NCBI GenBank assembly: GCA_021229015.1
Contig: CM037795.1
Coordinates: 13,177,193-13,241,192, forward strand
DNA: 64,000 bases
Origin: Solen grandis
Lineage: Eukaryota; Mollusca; Bivalvia; Adapedonta; Solenidae
Direction of reading: 5' to 3'
Under the pieces are notes generated by a model, which was not told the origin of the DNA, searched no databases, and worked only from the letters and a program-made list of their open reading frames with translations. Position 1 is the stretch's first letter; every line of letters starts with the position of its first letter. This document shows positions 34,170-49,100 of this stretch, piece by piece. The position numbers and the translations under genes were made by a program.

Positions 34170-37100
34170 GTGAGTACACGACAGTCGCCGCCATTAAATA
34201 CTTCAACATCTGAGATAAAATTAACATTTCAAGTGCCACATGCTTTATTATCCAGACACTTCTTTTTTGTGTCGAGAAAAAAGTCAGGACTTTGCTGTAC
34301 CAGAACTATCTCTTGAGTCACCGTTCAAAGACTGAAAGATGTAGGATACGCACTTTATTAAATTAAATCGTAGTTCGAACTGACGCTCGATTGTTGCGCT
34401 TGTTTTGGGTAAAGTAAGAATGGCTGCGATGTATAATTATGCGTTTCTTTGTCTTTATATAACACACGTCAGCTGTCGTAAAACAGATGGTATTTTGGTT
34501 TGTTGTGAAATGAAATATTTACATATGATTATTCGAATGTCCGACTTTCAAACAACGTAGACTGTAAGTCTTTCGTGATTACAGAGTAATATATTTTTGA
34601 GTTAGATTTCCGTCTATCGTCCAAAACGTTATATAATTTATTACATTTTAATGTTACACATCGATTTGTGCATACTTCTGACAATTCTCATTGAAATTAA
34701 AGCAATCTGAAGAAAAAAAAGAGATTTTGTAAAAACTATGAGCAACTGACATGCCACTGCTTTCTTAACTAATTGTACAGTACATCATTGTACGTTGATT
34801 TACTAAATTGGGTCACACCTAGTCAAGGGATTTAGATAAACTGCATGTTTCCTTGTCGAAATCCCACTTTTAGTATTCATCAGTGGTCGGGATTGCTGGT
34901 ATTTTCTATTTCTTGTCTCTCGAGCAAAACACACGCGCGCGCGCATACTCATACACACAATATTTTTAAAAGCCCTGATTGGGTTCTCATGGAAATACCT
35001 GCTTTCTTAGGTTTATACCACTCTTGGTTCTGCCAAACACTGACAGATTCAGCATAACTATGGCGACATCTCCACGCAGGAGATCTCACTGCGCCGGAAT
35101 TTGGGCTCTCGTCGTTGACCTCAATTTCAGCGACGATAGATTGTAAAATTACTCATACAAACAGTAACACTGTTGTAAATTTCACTGGTCACCTGAAAAC
35201 TACGTTGCAATATTCAATTGTTTTACTTAATACTTACATATGTTAAATCAAGTTTCATGCAGCAATATAGAGAGAAATATCTGATAGAAAATATCTTTCG
35301 ACATTTCATTTATCGAAGACCTGTACGCTTCCCATACAATAGGATAAGAACATTTTATGGCATATGCAACTATACGTTTATTTTTCACTTCTTATAATGT
35401 TAGTTTAAACATCAGTATAACTCCCTTCCACTGCCCTATACCAATAGTTCCAGGACTGGTTGACCAGGTGTCAGGACAATGTAAAAGGATTGGTATACGG
35501 TGTTATATCGCAGCACGTATCTGTCCCGTGTAGTCAGAGGACCTTAAAATATATGAAACATCATAATACAAAAAATATGCAGAGCTTACTTTATTGATTT
35601 ATAACTTAAACGAAAACGAGAGCTCTGTAGGACAAACCATACATATAAACAACAAGGATGACTGGATACCGTGTCGCGTTTACATGTATCTATGTTTGAC
35701 ATTGTGTATTTATGGCAATTGGTCTAGATAAGACATGGTTTATATTCTAGACACGGTGTCCGGCCCCATATATTCGTATATCCAAAGACTGCGTTAAAGC
35801 AACACAATTACTTAAATTGACATGCGCACTATAGCTTACACTTCCTCTTCTGGTTGCCCGTATTTAACCGAAAGTCAATATATGACTCGTATTCTATCAC
35901 GACGACGACAAATTTCAGTGTAATAAATGATGTAAGACAGTGCCGAATGTGTATTTTTACGATTTTCACTGGTAGATATTCCTATACTCAAGGAAAAAAT
36001 ACACACCCTTGTCCATGGAGAAACATATACATCGTATTCACGAAATTTTAATTAAGTATTCTGACCGAATTACAGTTTCTTTGAAAATTATAAAGTTATT
36101 TTATCAACAAATGCACATTGGGACTTGTTTCCGACCGAACGTTATGAATGCCTCCATTTTACTGTTATACGAGGGTCATCCAGAAATGAATAAGAGTTGC
36201 TTAATTACGTAAAAACCACAAGTGTTTCTGATGTAATCTGACTGAAAGACGGTGCGCTTTATTACAAATGTGTTTACTCCGCCGATTGCGTTTGAGGCGA
36301 CTCTTTAATACCGATTTTTTATTTTCGCTTATTATGACGTCTTATGATAAATAATTTTTACATCATAATTATAATCCTTCTACATTCTCCATTACTTTAA
36401 AACCTCATCAATGCCGTATACCTTTTTTAAAATATTTTTTTTGTAATCTTTAATTATAAGTATTTACTTTTTCTTGTTGCACCCTATAAAGATGTATACA
36501 TGTACTTAGTTTCAAAAGAAGGCTTCGATAATCTTAAGAAATGCATTGTTTCCTTCCGAAACACATTACGATTTGTAGATATATTTAAAAAGTTTTTGTA
36601 ATCAAAATAATGAATTTATTTCATTTCAAATAACCAATATTTCATTGGATTAGTATGGCCAAACTTAATATATTTCCGAAAGAAATAATTGTATACATAA
36701 AATACAAACCGGATTGGTTTTTCAACGTTAAAACAGGGGGTTAAAATACAGGAGATCAGTTATCAACTTTCATCACCACGAGATACTTTATCACTCTACC
36801 CGATTGTGGAATACTTTGAACCTCAGTTTGGGGACTTACATGCTGTTAAAACATGTTAAAACGGTACAGCTAAGTGCTGTAGCTTTGCCGTGTATAAAGT
36901 ATAGGAATATTACTAGAAGTGCATTACCAGTTGACACAGAAATGTGACTAGATGTGGTATTATGCTCGCTGCGTACTGACGGGCGTGATATCGTAGTACG
37001 AAAATGTTATCTCTGTCCCATGCCGACAGTCAAAACTTTGCACAGCTAAAATACAGAGAAACGTTAAAATAAATGTCAAGTATCAGTTATTGAATGGGTG

Positions 37101-40100
37101 GGGAAATTCCGCCACCTAAAAAGTGTGCGGTACCCAATTTATATGGAACGCCAAATCTATATAAATCTACATAAACTTGATATCTCTTCAAATGATTTGT
37201 TGATATCAATAATTCACTTGAAGATATCTCTAAATATTTGAAGAGATCTTCAAATCTATATAAACTCAAATATTTGAAGATATCTTCAAATATTTAGAGA
37301 TATCTTCAAATGAATCATTGATATCAACAAATCATTTGAAGAAATCAATAAATGATTTGAAGAGATCTTCAAATGAATTAATGATATCAACAAATCAATT
37401 GTTGATCTCAATATATAGTTATTGATAACAAATGAAGTATTGATATCAACAAATGATTTGAAGAGATCTACAATTAAATTAAATGAATACTTATCCGTAA
37501 TTGATTTGAAGATATCAACAAATGAATTGTTGATATCAATAATTCAATTAATAATATCAACAAATGATTTGAAGAGATCTACAATTGAAGTGATTTATAG
37601 AGATTAACAATTGATTTGTTGATATCATTAATTCATTCGAAGATCTCTCCAAATCACTTGTTGATGTCTTCAAATGATTTGTTGATATCAATAATTCATT
37701 TGAAGTTATCTCTAAATATTTGAAGAGATCTTCAAAAATTTGAGTTTATGTAGATTTGGCGTTCCATAAATTTAAACATGCGTTTATTTCTACAGTAAAA
37801 TATTCAACTGAAGAATGCAACAGTCATTACATTTGATTCACATTGCATATTTACACTCATCATATTGGGCACTTAAATATGTATGCGAAACATACCAAGA
37901 TATTGTAGCAAGAAGTAAAAAACAATTAAAATAGTAAATGTCCGCGTGCTCACAGTCATTAGGGAATACATGCATATTTAAATAGGAAGTAACATTCTAA
38001 ACTAACGAATCTTAATAAACTCTTTATCTTAATCTGTGTTTGAACTATTCCCTAATAAATTTGAATCTAGAATATAAGAACTGAATGGGCCCTGCTTCCT
38101 TGCCTGTAATATTTTTTGAGGCCCCTATATGGGTATCCCCATTTATTATCCCCGTAATCCCCTGTAAGATCGCAAGGATTGCTAGTCCACCCTTATTTTC
38201 ATTGTAATTCTACTGCTGTTGTCGCTGAAGACATGTCAGTTAACGTGACTGCAAACTTAATACTATGCAAATTACAATGATAACAATTACATAGTCATGT
38301 GATCAGTCGTGGATGTATTACTCACCCTCCCAACTTCCGATCCTATGTTTAAGGGGTCGCTGTCAACCCAAAGTGGAGGGGTGGGGGGTGAAAACATAAG
38401 TTGTTTTTTTTTTTTTTACAGTAAATCATTTTTTTTTCTCAGTAATACTCAGTATACAAATTCATTTCATATAAGAGAATACAGTTTGCAAAGGGCTTTC
38501 AGATTTGGCCTCACATTCAAAGAAAATATTACTTGTCACATCTTCATCTTGCATGCACTCAATCAACACTGTTTGGTTGAAAAACAAACACACTGCTACA
38601 TAGTCCATTGTTGTCCATTTAACAATGTGTGAAGAAATAATTAAAATTCAATGACCTATTCAAGAGAAAAATGTATTTTTCCAAATATCCCAAAAAAGTC
38701 AATAACTTGTGTAAAAGAAAGGAGGTATGATGGGCAAAACGTGCCACAATACACGAAAATGGGAAATTTGGATTAAGCAGCACCTTTTTATAAAGGGTAA
38801 CATAATAAATCTTGAAAATATAAAAAATGCTGAAAATATTTAGTAGATATTATTATCTCCCTTTAAGCGATATTAAAGATATCATCTTATTTTTACAAGT
38901 ACCAGAATTGACACTGCTGTTATAAGCAACTCAATCCATTAAGATTTAATTCTTCATTACAACTCAATAATGAACTTACTATACTACAGTAATCGGTTTA
39001 TTTTCATTTGGAAATGGCAAGGGGTGAACTTTCACTAAAAATTTCAAAAGTTAAGTGTATAAATGATGCCTACTTCTCAAATGTAGCAGCAAAAAGCATC
39101 ATAAAAAATTCAAGTATTTTTCAATGACCGCCGCTGACATACCGGAAACAGCAATATCGTCAAAGTTACGCTGGCAATATAGCCCCCCCCCCCCTTTTTT
39201 TTTCTTTGTAAAATTAGTAAGTAATAGTTTACCTTTCATTTACCATTATTTTACAAATAATAATATTATTTTAATAATTAATTTCTGACATTTATTTCAG
39301 ACCACTGCTCATATAATGAAGAATTAAATCTTGATAAATAGAGTTGCTTATAACAGCATTGCTATGTCTGGTACTTATAAAAATAAGATGTTTTCGTATA
39401 TCTCACTTAAAGGGAAATAATAATATCTTCCGAATATTTTTCAGCATTTTTTTTATATTTTCAATCCTTATTATGTTACCCTTTATTTTTTATTTATCTT
39501 TATTCAGTGCAGAAATAGTTGCGTTATTATTACATAAAAGTTAATCCAAATACTTCACAATTTTCATGTATTGTGGCACTTTTTGTCCATCATACCTACT
39601 TCCTTTTACACATGTTATTGACATTATTGGGACATTTGGAAACATACATTTTTCTCTTGAATAGGTCATTGAATTTTAAATATTTCTTCAGACATTGCTA
39701 AATGGACAATGAGCTATGTAGCAGTGTGTTTGTTTTTCAGCCAAGACAGCAAACAGTGTTGATTGAGTGCATGCAAGATGAAGATGTGACAAGTAATATT
39801 TTTTTTTGAATGTGAGGCCAAATCTGAAAGATCTTTGCAAACTGTTTTCTCTTATAAGAAATGAAATTGTATACTGAGTATTACTAAGGAAAAAAACATG
39901 ATTTACTGTACAAAAAATAACTTATGTTTTTACAACCTCCACCCACTTTGGGTTGACAGCGACCCCTTAAAAGTCATCTCCTTGATAGCATAAACATAGA
40001 TTTACACCCCGGCTTCAAGGAAGTGTGGGGCTATATCACTCTCGTCACGCCATATCACGTCACTTCCTGTCCCGTCACTTACACGACGCGCGGGTATTGA

Positions 40101-43100
40101 TAACCTTTAGTGATAATTCTTGTCTGTGTTTGCTTAGTCTCGATTTGGCTATGCCGAAGAACATATAATGGGGTGATTTGAGGCCTCTATCAATACGATT
40201 CTCTCAGTTAGTACACAATTAGTTATTATTAAATCTAACATTATAAGGAGAATCACTTTGTGCAAGAAACAATATCTTAGTCGTGGTCAAGTGGTAATGT
40301 GCATGACTGTTTGTTTGTTTGTTGGGTTTACCGTCCCACCGACAATATTTCAGTCATTTGGAGACGATGTCTACTTGAGATAGAAATACTGCTGCCACGC
40401 TGCAGTATCACGCCGTAGACATGTGGCATGATACCACACCCAGTCACATTATCCTGACACAGGGCCAACCAGTCTTGCAACTACCCCTATATGCTGAGCG
40501 CCAAGCAAGGGGAGCTATAACAGTACCATTTTTTACGACTTTGGTATGTCGCGGCCGGGGATCGAACTCACGACCTCCCAGACCCGAGGCGGACGCTCAA
40601 ACCAGTCGGCCACCGGGGACGGTGCATGACTATATATCCACCCTTATTTGCAATCACGTTAACTGACATGTATTTCTCACTGTACATTCAGCGTCTAAAG
40701 CAGTAAGATGCCAACCATCCACTGCTATTGACGAGGGTTTTTTAATAGTCCCGCCATTGACCAAAACACATTGTTTAAACTGCCTTAAGTGTCAATTTAG
40801 TTAAGTCAAATTTAACATTGAATAAACGTATTGTAATTGGGAATATATGGTTTATGATGATCGCGATTATCTTTAAATGGCAAAAGCGTAAAAGCTGAAG
40901 AAATGTGCGTTAGAACATATCTATGTTAACACAAAAGCCACATATATGTTCACTTATCGTTAAAGGTAAGGGGGTGGGGAGGATCGGGCTCTGCGACCGA
41001 GTGACAATAGTCATTGACTTACAGTCACGTAAACTCGAGGTAAATGTATGAAATCAAATTAAGATTACAATCATGAAGGTTTAACTATTTGAAATTGATA
41101 TTGTATGCTCTGTAAAACCGTATCTAACGATGCTCATCTATTTGTATTTGTTAGCTATACATGTCTGCGTTATGTTACGATACGTTACGTTATGTTACGA
41201 TACGTTACGTTATGTTACGCTATGGTCTGCTATGATATGGTACATATGTATGTTACGTTATGTTACGCTGTGGTCTGCTATGATATGGTACATATGTATG
41301 TTACGTTATGTTACGCTATGGTCTGCTATGATATGGTACATATGTACGTTACGTTATGTTACGCTGTGGTCTGCTATGATATGGTACATATGTATGTTAC
41401 GTTATGTTACGCTATGGTCTGCTATGATATGGTACATATGTACGTTACGTTATGTTACGCTGTGGTCTGCTATGATATGGTACATATGTATGTTACATTA
41501 TTTTATCCAGTTTACGTCATGCTGTATTTTTATGTTATGTTTGTTATGTTAAGTCATGTGATAGAGTGGCACGCGCTAAATAATTTTCGTCACATTTTTT
41601 TTTTCAAAATGGGTGGCTTAAGTGCAAAAAGGATATCCAAACAAAAAAGTTTTTCACAGGTAGTTTTACAGTACATTTAAAACCCCAAAACAAACAACCA
41701 TAAAACAAGTGAAACATCATTCTTAGCTGATCATCGTGAAACTTGTTGGTTCATCTTCTTCTATCTCCATATGTACTAAGGATAAGGTCAGTCCTGCAAA
41801 TATGTCAATGTATTAATCAAACCGTTCGTGTCGCTGTATTAATTAAACGTTAAATAAAATCGAAATGTAGAGTATGTACATTATAATAGTCAGTGACAAT
41901 GAATGCTCATATCGAATCGTTCCGAATAAATGCCTCGCTGGAATTTTTCGAGCCTATTATATATCCTATAAAAGCTCCCATATTCAAGTGGCTGATCTTT
42001 TCTTTATTACATGAATTTAAACATATGAGGCGTCATAAACTGTGGTGATACTTTTTATGGTATTTATGTATATTTGTTTTGATACAGTTCAGATAATATT
42101 ATATTATATATAAATTATTTTGCAGTTTGTGTTTTTTTTTCACACTAACGAAAAGAAATCGTTTTAGAAATGAAAAAAAATGCTGTTTAAATCATGGCCC
42201 ATTTTGTTCATGTCAACGGATGTAAAATTGCAGATCTTCGTATCAATTCCACATTAGTGCCGCCATTACTCAAATGCATCCGTTCTAAGTCGGAACATGC
42301 TATACACGTAAACGGTATTTTAATTACTATAACAACAACACAGAAAAAGATTATCTAGCACGTCAGAAAGTGTGAGTTCGGTGCATGCCACGTGATTTCG
42401 TGACAAGTTACGGACATTGCTATCGATCTTCAGCGAAAAAAAAAAAACGAAAAAAAAACAACAACAACTAATAAATGCAATCATGTTTTGAAGAGTGAAC
42501 ATAATGTGGCTTGGATAAGAACCCACGTCTAGTTTACAAAATAAACGTTTGATTGACATCTTGAAAGGTGATTATGAACAGTTTTAGGCGCTAGGTTAAA
42601 TGGATCAGTGATTTTCGACAAAAGCATGTTTGCGCGCAACTTCGTATTTTGCATTTAAATAAATGCGCAGCTAGTTGAGATGTTATGTAAATTTGACCAT
42701 TAACACTTCATGCAATGAGAAAATTCAGAACTTCATCATAAGCTTGTGGTCACATGTACCAAATGGGTAGGTGGCTTTAATATTTCAAAATATGCAGTAT
42801 ATGATTAATTTGATTCTGATTTTTTTTATACATACGAGATACTTCATAGTGCCTTATGTACACTCTGCTAATATTTTGATGTTAGCTCAGGTCCTCTCTT
42901 CCGTTTTAAATCCAGTCATTGTTTACTTCCAGGAGTCAACATGTGGGTACGCCGTTGCCATTCTAGCCATCTTCTGGATCACGGAGGCGCTTCCTATAGC
43001 TGTGACGTCACTACTTCCGGCGTTCCTGTTCCCAGTGCTTGGTATAATGACGGTGAAGGCTACATCCCAGCAGTATTTAAATGTACTCACTCCAATTCAT

Positions 43101-46100
43101 ATCGTATTTATATATAGAGAGAATCTCTTTTTACTACATGGTTTACATAAAACAACTTAAATGTTGTACTAGTAACCAACAAAATATTGGGATTCCATCT
43201 TGGTGGCCAAGAGTCAAGATTTTACGCCTGGAGGTTATAGGTTCGATCCTCTATCACGAAATATAAAAGTCGTTAAATTGATACTGGTAAATATCTTCTG
43301 GTAGTTCCTGGACTGGTTGGCCTAGTGTCAGGATAATGTGACATCATGTGTGGTATTATGTTTACTCGTCTACAGCGTGATATTGCAGTTCTGCAACATT
43401 ATATCTTCCTCAATCAGACAAAAGTTTCAAATGACATAAATACAAGTTGAGAGATGTTAAACGTAAGCAAACAAAATACTGGGGAAAGGATATGAAAATG
43501 TTAACTTTATGAACAGAATAGATAATATTTTGCATCCTAATATTTAGGTGGGAGTTTGATTTATGATTATTCGTAATTTTTCGCTGACATTAAAATTTTA
43601 AAGGTCATTCCGTGGAAAAAATCATTTTCTAGAAAGCAATTTAGGTCTTATAAATGAACATTTTTATGGGGAATAATATTCGTGGCTAAAACCATGCAAG
43701 GAATGCAAAATAAGTATAACATTCCTACAAAATATGGAAAGGGGTACCCGCCAGTTCATTTCTTTTTTCTAATAGACCATTTCTTCAGGAATTGGCAATT
43801 ATCGGTATGATTGTTCGGTGATTTTTAACTTACCAATTAGTGACTGGGGAAAAATCTCAAATGTATGTTTATTTCCCATTCACAATATGTGGAATTATAC
43901 ACCAGCAGGTAGATTAGATGTTCGAGATGTGCTCATTGATATCCTTAGGTTTACGTCTTATTTCGAAGTGAAATGGTCTTTTGAGTTTTCACAATGCTTA
44001 TTACAACTTTGATATTGTTACTTGAGGGCTCCGTGACGGACTGGTTATAGACCCTAATTTACTATCCCTCAGTCCCTCATTACCGTAGGTTCGTGACCCA
44101 TTCTGGTTACTTAGATTGCATCCCAAGTTTCAGCTGGGTTGCGGTGGTCACTCTACAGTCAGAACCTACATCCGCGTGTAGGTAGTCTGACCTCGCCATG
44201 TGGCTGCAACAACACCGTCACGGCGACGGTAGATTCCGAAACAACAACAACAAACTGTCGTGTTTTTCATACAGGACACGAACATGCTGTTTGTGGGTGG
44301 ACTGATCGTGGCGGCAACTATTGAACACTGGGATATCCACAAACGGATTGCACTTCGCATCCTCATGTTAGTTGGATCAGAGCCGCGATGGTAAGTTAGA
44401 CACAAGTAAAAAAAAAAACAATGTATATAATGTTATTTGATACAAACAAACCACTGACAGCTGCTGCGTTTCTGTGAGTATCTAGTTGTCTAAATAAACT
44501 TTAAAGAATAAAATTAGATATCATCATTGTAGAAACATTTGAATGACAGTTGTAACGTATGTGAATGTGATTTGTTTAGGCTGTCGGTTTTAGATCTAGG
44601 GCAACATTATGGAAAAGATATTGATGACACCGAAATAAGACAGAAATGAGCCACCATAAAAAAACTCGTTGTATTAGGAATGATAAGCCAAGGAGCTTTG
44701 AAATGAAATGAGAGAAAACTTGGTATGTTTTTAAAATGGCCAAAATGACTCGTATCGGTGTCACGATACACCAGTGTGCCAGCAAGCCGCAGTGCATGTC
44801 AAAAAATGTTTCCAAGTAAAATATAATCGACATGGCAGATAACTGCGTTCCTGATCACAAAATTGTGTAAAATAAGGAGGCTTAAAATGCTAATTCGGAG
44901 CACATTGGATTTAAGTTTAACACAAAAACGAAACAATGAATGAATCGCAAGGCAAAGAGCCAATGGTAGCCATTGTAGTGATAAAGATAGCTATATTGTA
45001 TTCATAATCATTTTTGTTTCGTGTTCAGTGTTTAACACTTTGATCTTTATAGCCACGATATATATTATCATATGCTACTGTGTTTTTGAAGCGTATTTAT
45101 AGCTTCTGCCTAAGTTGATAAAACTCAAACTTATGTTAAACTTATATTTAAATAAACTACATTAAGTATACTTTCAAAGGCAGAATACCGCGGTACAAAC
45201 CCCGATAGAGTCACTTAAAACCACGGTTTAACAAAGTATACTTCGGGCATATTATGACACCCTTAGAAATGAGCCTCCATAGAAAATTTAATATGTTCTC
45301 AAAATGACAGAAATGAGCTACCAAAGACAATTTGAAGTGTTGTTGTAATGACAGAAATAGAAAACTCTATGTACCACAGAGGTTCAGGAAATGGGTCCTA
45401 GTTTGCGTTAAAAACACAGTAGTAAGATAGGACAGATAAAACACTTGACGTGCCATTACAAGAGAGAGAGGGGGAGGATTACTTGCTTATTTGATTGGAA
45501 AATTACCATAAAAGTGATAATATCTTGTATTTTATAGTGGATGAGATCAATTATCATGTATGGATAATTCTCATTATATAATGATAATAAAAAGAATAAT
45601 AAATGTTGCTAAGAATAATTCCATTAGTCTCAATAGCTAGGAAATATATAAGACTATACTGCTGTTTATATATATGATCCGCATTAATTATATATATATA
45701 TATACAATGTATATTTTTCGGCGTATCTGTGTAAAATTGATTTTGACCTACTTCTTCAACCAATCAAATGTTGGTATGCAAATGAAGCCAGAGTAAATGC
45801 AATGCTATCATTGCCTTGTATGTTTTTTTAGGAAAGGGGCCTCCGTGGCCGAGAGGGTAAAGTAGCTGACTTTAACACTTACTCAGCCCTTTCACCGCGT
45901 GGATTCGAATCCCGGCAGGGTCATTCGGATTTTCATGTGAGGAAGCCTTCCAGCTGGCTTGCGGTAGGTCGGTGGTTCTACCCGGATGCTCTGTGCATTC
46001 GGGGTCTTCCTCGACCTGTAATTAGTTGGACGTCGCTATATGACTGAAATACTGTCGAAGCGACGGTAAAAATCAAATAGTCAAATAGTCATAGCCAAAA

Positions 46101-49100
46101 ATGAAAATTTAACACTTCCATATCTATTTAGAAATGCTGCTTTGGCAATATGATTTAAAACAACAATAAGAAGCAGGCGTTCGTCTGTTTCTCTTAATTT
46201 GTAAAAGAGGACTCGGCCTTCAGGGGAGGAAGTTGTGCAGTTTATTGTGCGGATCTTGAAACAATAATCGTATATACGCGATATATGATCTTTCGGTTTC
46301 GCTTGGTAACATATGAATTGTCTTTACTTTAAAAAAATCAGCAAGTGCATAATATTTAATTGAAGTTGGTAGATTAGCTTTTTTATAGTCTTCACAATAC
46401 CTCCAATAATTTTGGTTCTACCTTTGCCAACGTGTCCAACCTCTAATAGTTTTATTCTGTTTTGCATGTTACAACAGACAATTATAAAGCTACGCCGAAT
46501 ATCTTTTTTAAAGAAATTTCTTGTCATTGACTTGGAAACGCGACGTTATATATTGATTGTCGTTAATTGTTTTTCTTTTTTCCTATATTATTTCCTTCCT
46601 TCTCTCCTTTTCTCAGTTAGATCTAATCAGTGAAATTTCTTTATTATTCTTTTTGTGTAAATTTAATTAATAGTTATTAACAAAATGTTTAGTTACATGA
46701 ATAAACTAATATTATTCAAAATAGTCCACTTTGATACAATTTAATTTATTAGGAGAGGGCCGACCACTAATGTTGTTATAACTTGTGGCCCAATCCTTTT
46801 GCAATTCAATATAAATACAATATTGTATTATTAGTTAAATCTTCAATTTCATGTAAACATTGTATGTATTTATGTATGTATGATTGCAATAAAATATGAT
46901 TAAATTAAAACTAATTATACTTGAAAAATCAATGAAACCGCAGCTTAATTATACACGTTACAGCATAATGTAGAAAGTCAAACTCCTACGCAGTGGTTCC
47001 CCTTTGCTTCGCTGCACAGACCATAGCCACCACAAGTTTGTTTTTATTAAAATTTTGATAAAATGTAATTCAGAATAATTATTTTAATTGTGATGTATTT
47101 TCTTTTATATGTTATTGAATGATAAGTATTTGCTACTAGATTGCCTAAATTGAATGAAGAAAAATAAAAAAGAATATATATATTATTATGCGGATGCGTT
47201 CGGTCCAGTACGTTACAGGTTGATAGTAAAGTGAAAGTACGATGTGAAGCGAAAATAACTAGAATGTTTGCATCAATTCAAAAAGCAGTGGAACGTTTTG
47301 ATTCTAAACTGATTGCTTAACCTAAACAATTGAATGCTGGCAACACGTTCTTGCCGGAAAGCTTGTCATTTTAACTTTGCTTGTTGGATGTGGCAAAAGT
47401 CTAACGTATCTTAATACAAGATGTTAGACAGATTGACAAGCCGTTTGTCATGGTGATATCGCCACTCAGCATTTTTCAAAATGAACAGCTGGAAGTGTTA
47501 AAAAGACATAATATCAGTGCTTGTAAACTGTCATATTCTGACCAGGATTGTCAGTCTGAAATTGTAGAAAAATATCTTATTCAGGGTATAATATATGGTG
47601 AGTTTTCAATTGTTTTTGCTCACCCAGAAGCACTTTTGAATACAAGTTCTGGAAAAGACCTTATGACAGATTCTGTGTTCCTTGAACGTACTGCTGCAGT
47701 TGTTATTAATGAATGCCATTTTATTGAAGAGTGGTGGGGAAAATTCATGCAAAAGTTTCTTTAAATTTGGAGTTAGGCAAAATTTAACACTTCCTTCCTA
47801 AAAAAACAACATAATTATATACTGCCAAATTATTACCAGTAAGTAACAGCTGATTCATAGAGAAATTAAGACCTTTGTGTAAAATCTCAACTGTTTACAC
47901 ACACATTACATTTCAAAAAGTTTAAAATTAAAAAGCACTTGTTTCCCACCATCAATATATAAGGGACCCATATGGGTCCAAGTAGGCACCTTTATTTACC
48001 TATATTTTTAAATAATTTATTTTGTAGACAACATATATGAACCCCCGTTTTCCTACTATGCTAGACCAAGGTTTGATGTATGTACCAATACACCTGTGTA
48101 GTGAGGTCAATGTGTGTATGTACCAATACACCTGTGTAGTAGGTCAATGTGTGTATGTACCAATACACCTGTGTAGTGAGGTCAATGTGTGTATGTACCA
48201 ATACACCTGTGTAGTAAGGTCAATGTGTGTATGTACCAATACACCTGTGTATGAGGTCAATGTGTGTATGTACCAATACACCTGTGTAGTGAGGTCAATG
48301 TGTGTGTACCAAAACACCTGATTAATGAGGTCAATGTGTGTGTACCAATACACCTGTGTACTTAAGTCAATGTGTGTATATACCAATACACCTGTGTACT
48401 GAGGTCAATGTGTGTATTTACCAATACACCTGTGTACTGAGGTCAAAGTGTGTTTGTACAATACACCTGTGTACTGAGGTCAATGTGTGTATGTACCAAT
48501 ACACCTGTGTACTGAGGTCAATGTGTGTTTGTACAATACACCTGTGTAGTGAGTTCAATGTGTGTATGTACCAATACACCTGTGTAGTAAGTTCAATGTG
48601 TGTATGTACCAATACACCTGTGTAGTAAGGTCAATGTGTGTATGTACCAATACACCCCTGTACTTAGGTCAATGTGTGAACCAATACACCTGTGTACTTG
48701 GGTCAATGTGAGTATGTACAAATACACCTGTGTACTGAGGTTAATGTGTGTGTACCGTACACCTGTGCACTTAGGTCAATGTATGTATGTACCAATATCC
48801 TTGTGTACTGATGTCAATGTGTGTGTACCAATACAACCGTGTAGTAAGGACAATGTATGTGTGTACAGGCTGATGCTGGGACTGATGCTGCCCACCTGGT
48901 TCCTGTCCATGTGGATCAGCAACACGGCCACCACCGCCATGATGGTTCCCATAGCCAACGCCATCCTGCTGCAGCTGAAGGACACCACAAAGAACGTCCA
49001 AAAAGGTGTTTGTTCGTATGTTTATCTTTCCATCAATCGTACTCAACCCAATCATCTATTCAGTCATCTATCGTGTTATCCATTTATCAAGTTCTCAACT

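Noticed and set aside
41105..41680. Open frames of 191 and 140 codons
   Set aside because: They exist only because a 48-base repeat keeps frames open; the peptides are repeated, have no domain and no splice or start context.
42771..43160. 129-codon frame including SLC13 exon 2 with an upstream ATG
   Set aside because: The residues before GAG at 42933 are intron; a good acceptor and phase-0 join to exon 1 explain the start.
45838..45925. tRNA-Leu or Ser gene
   Set aside because: The anticodon arm is unclear, the acceptor stem does not close, and the downstream body matches another SINE copy at 10262.
48037..48625. Open frames over the 37-38 base repeat on both strands
   Set aside because: They are repeat shadows (YQYTCVV-like and its reverse), present in several frames at once.
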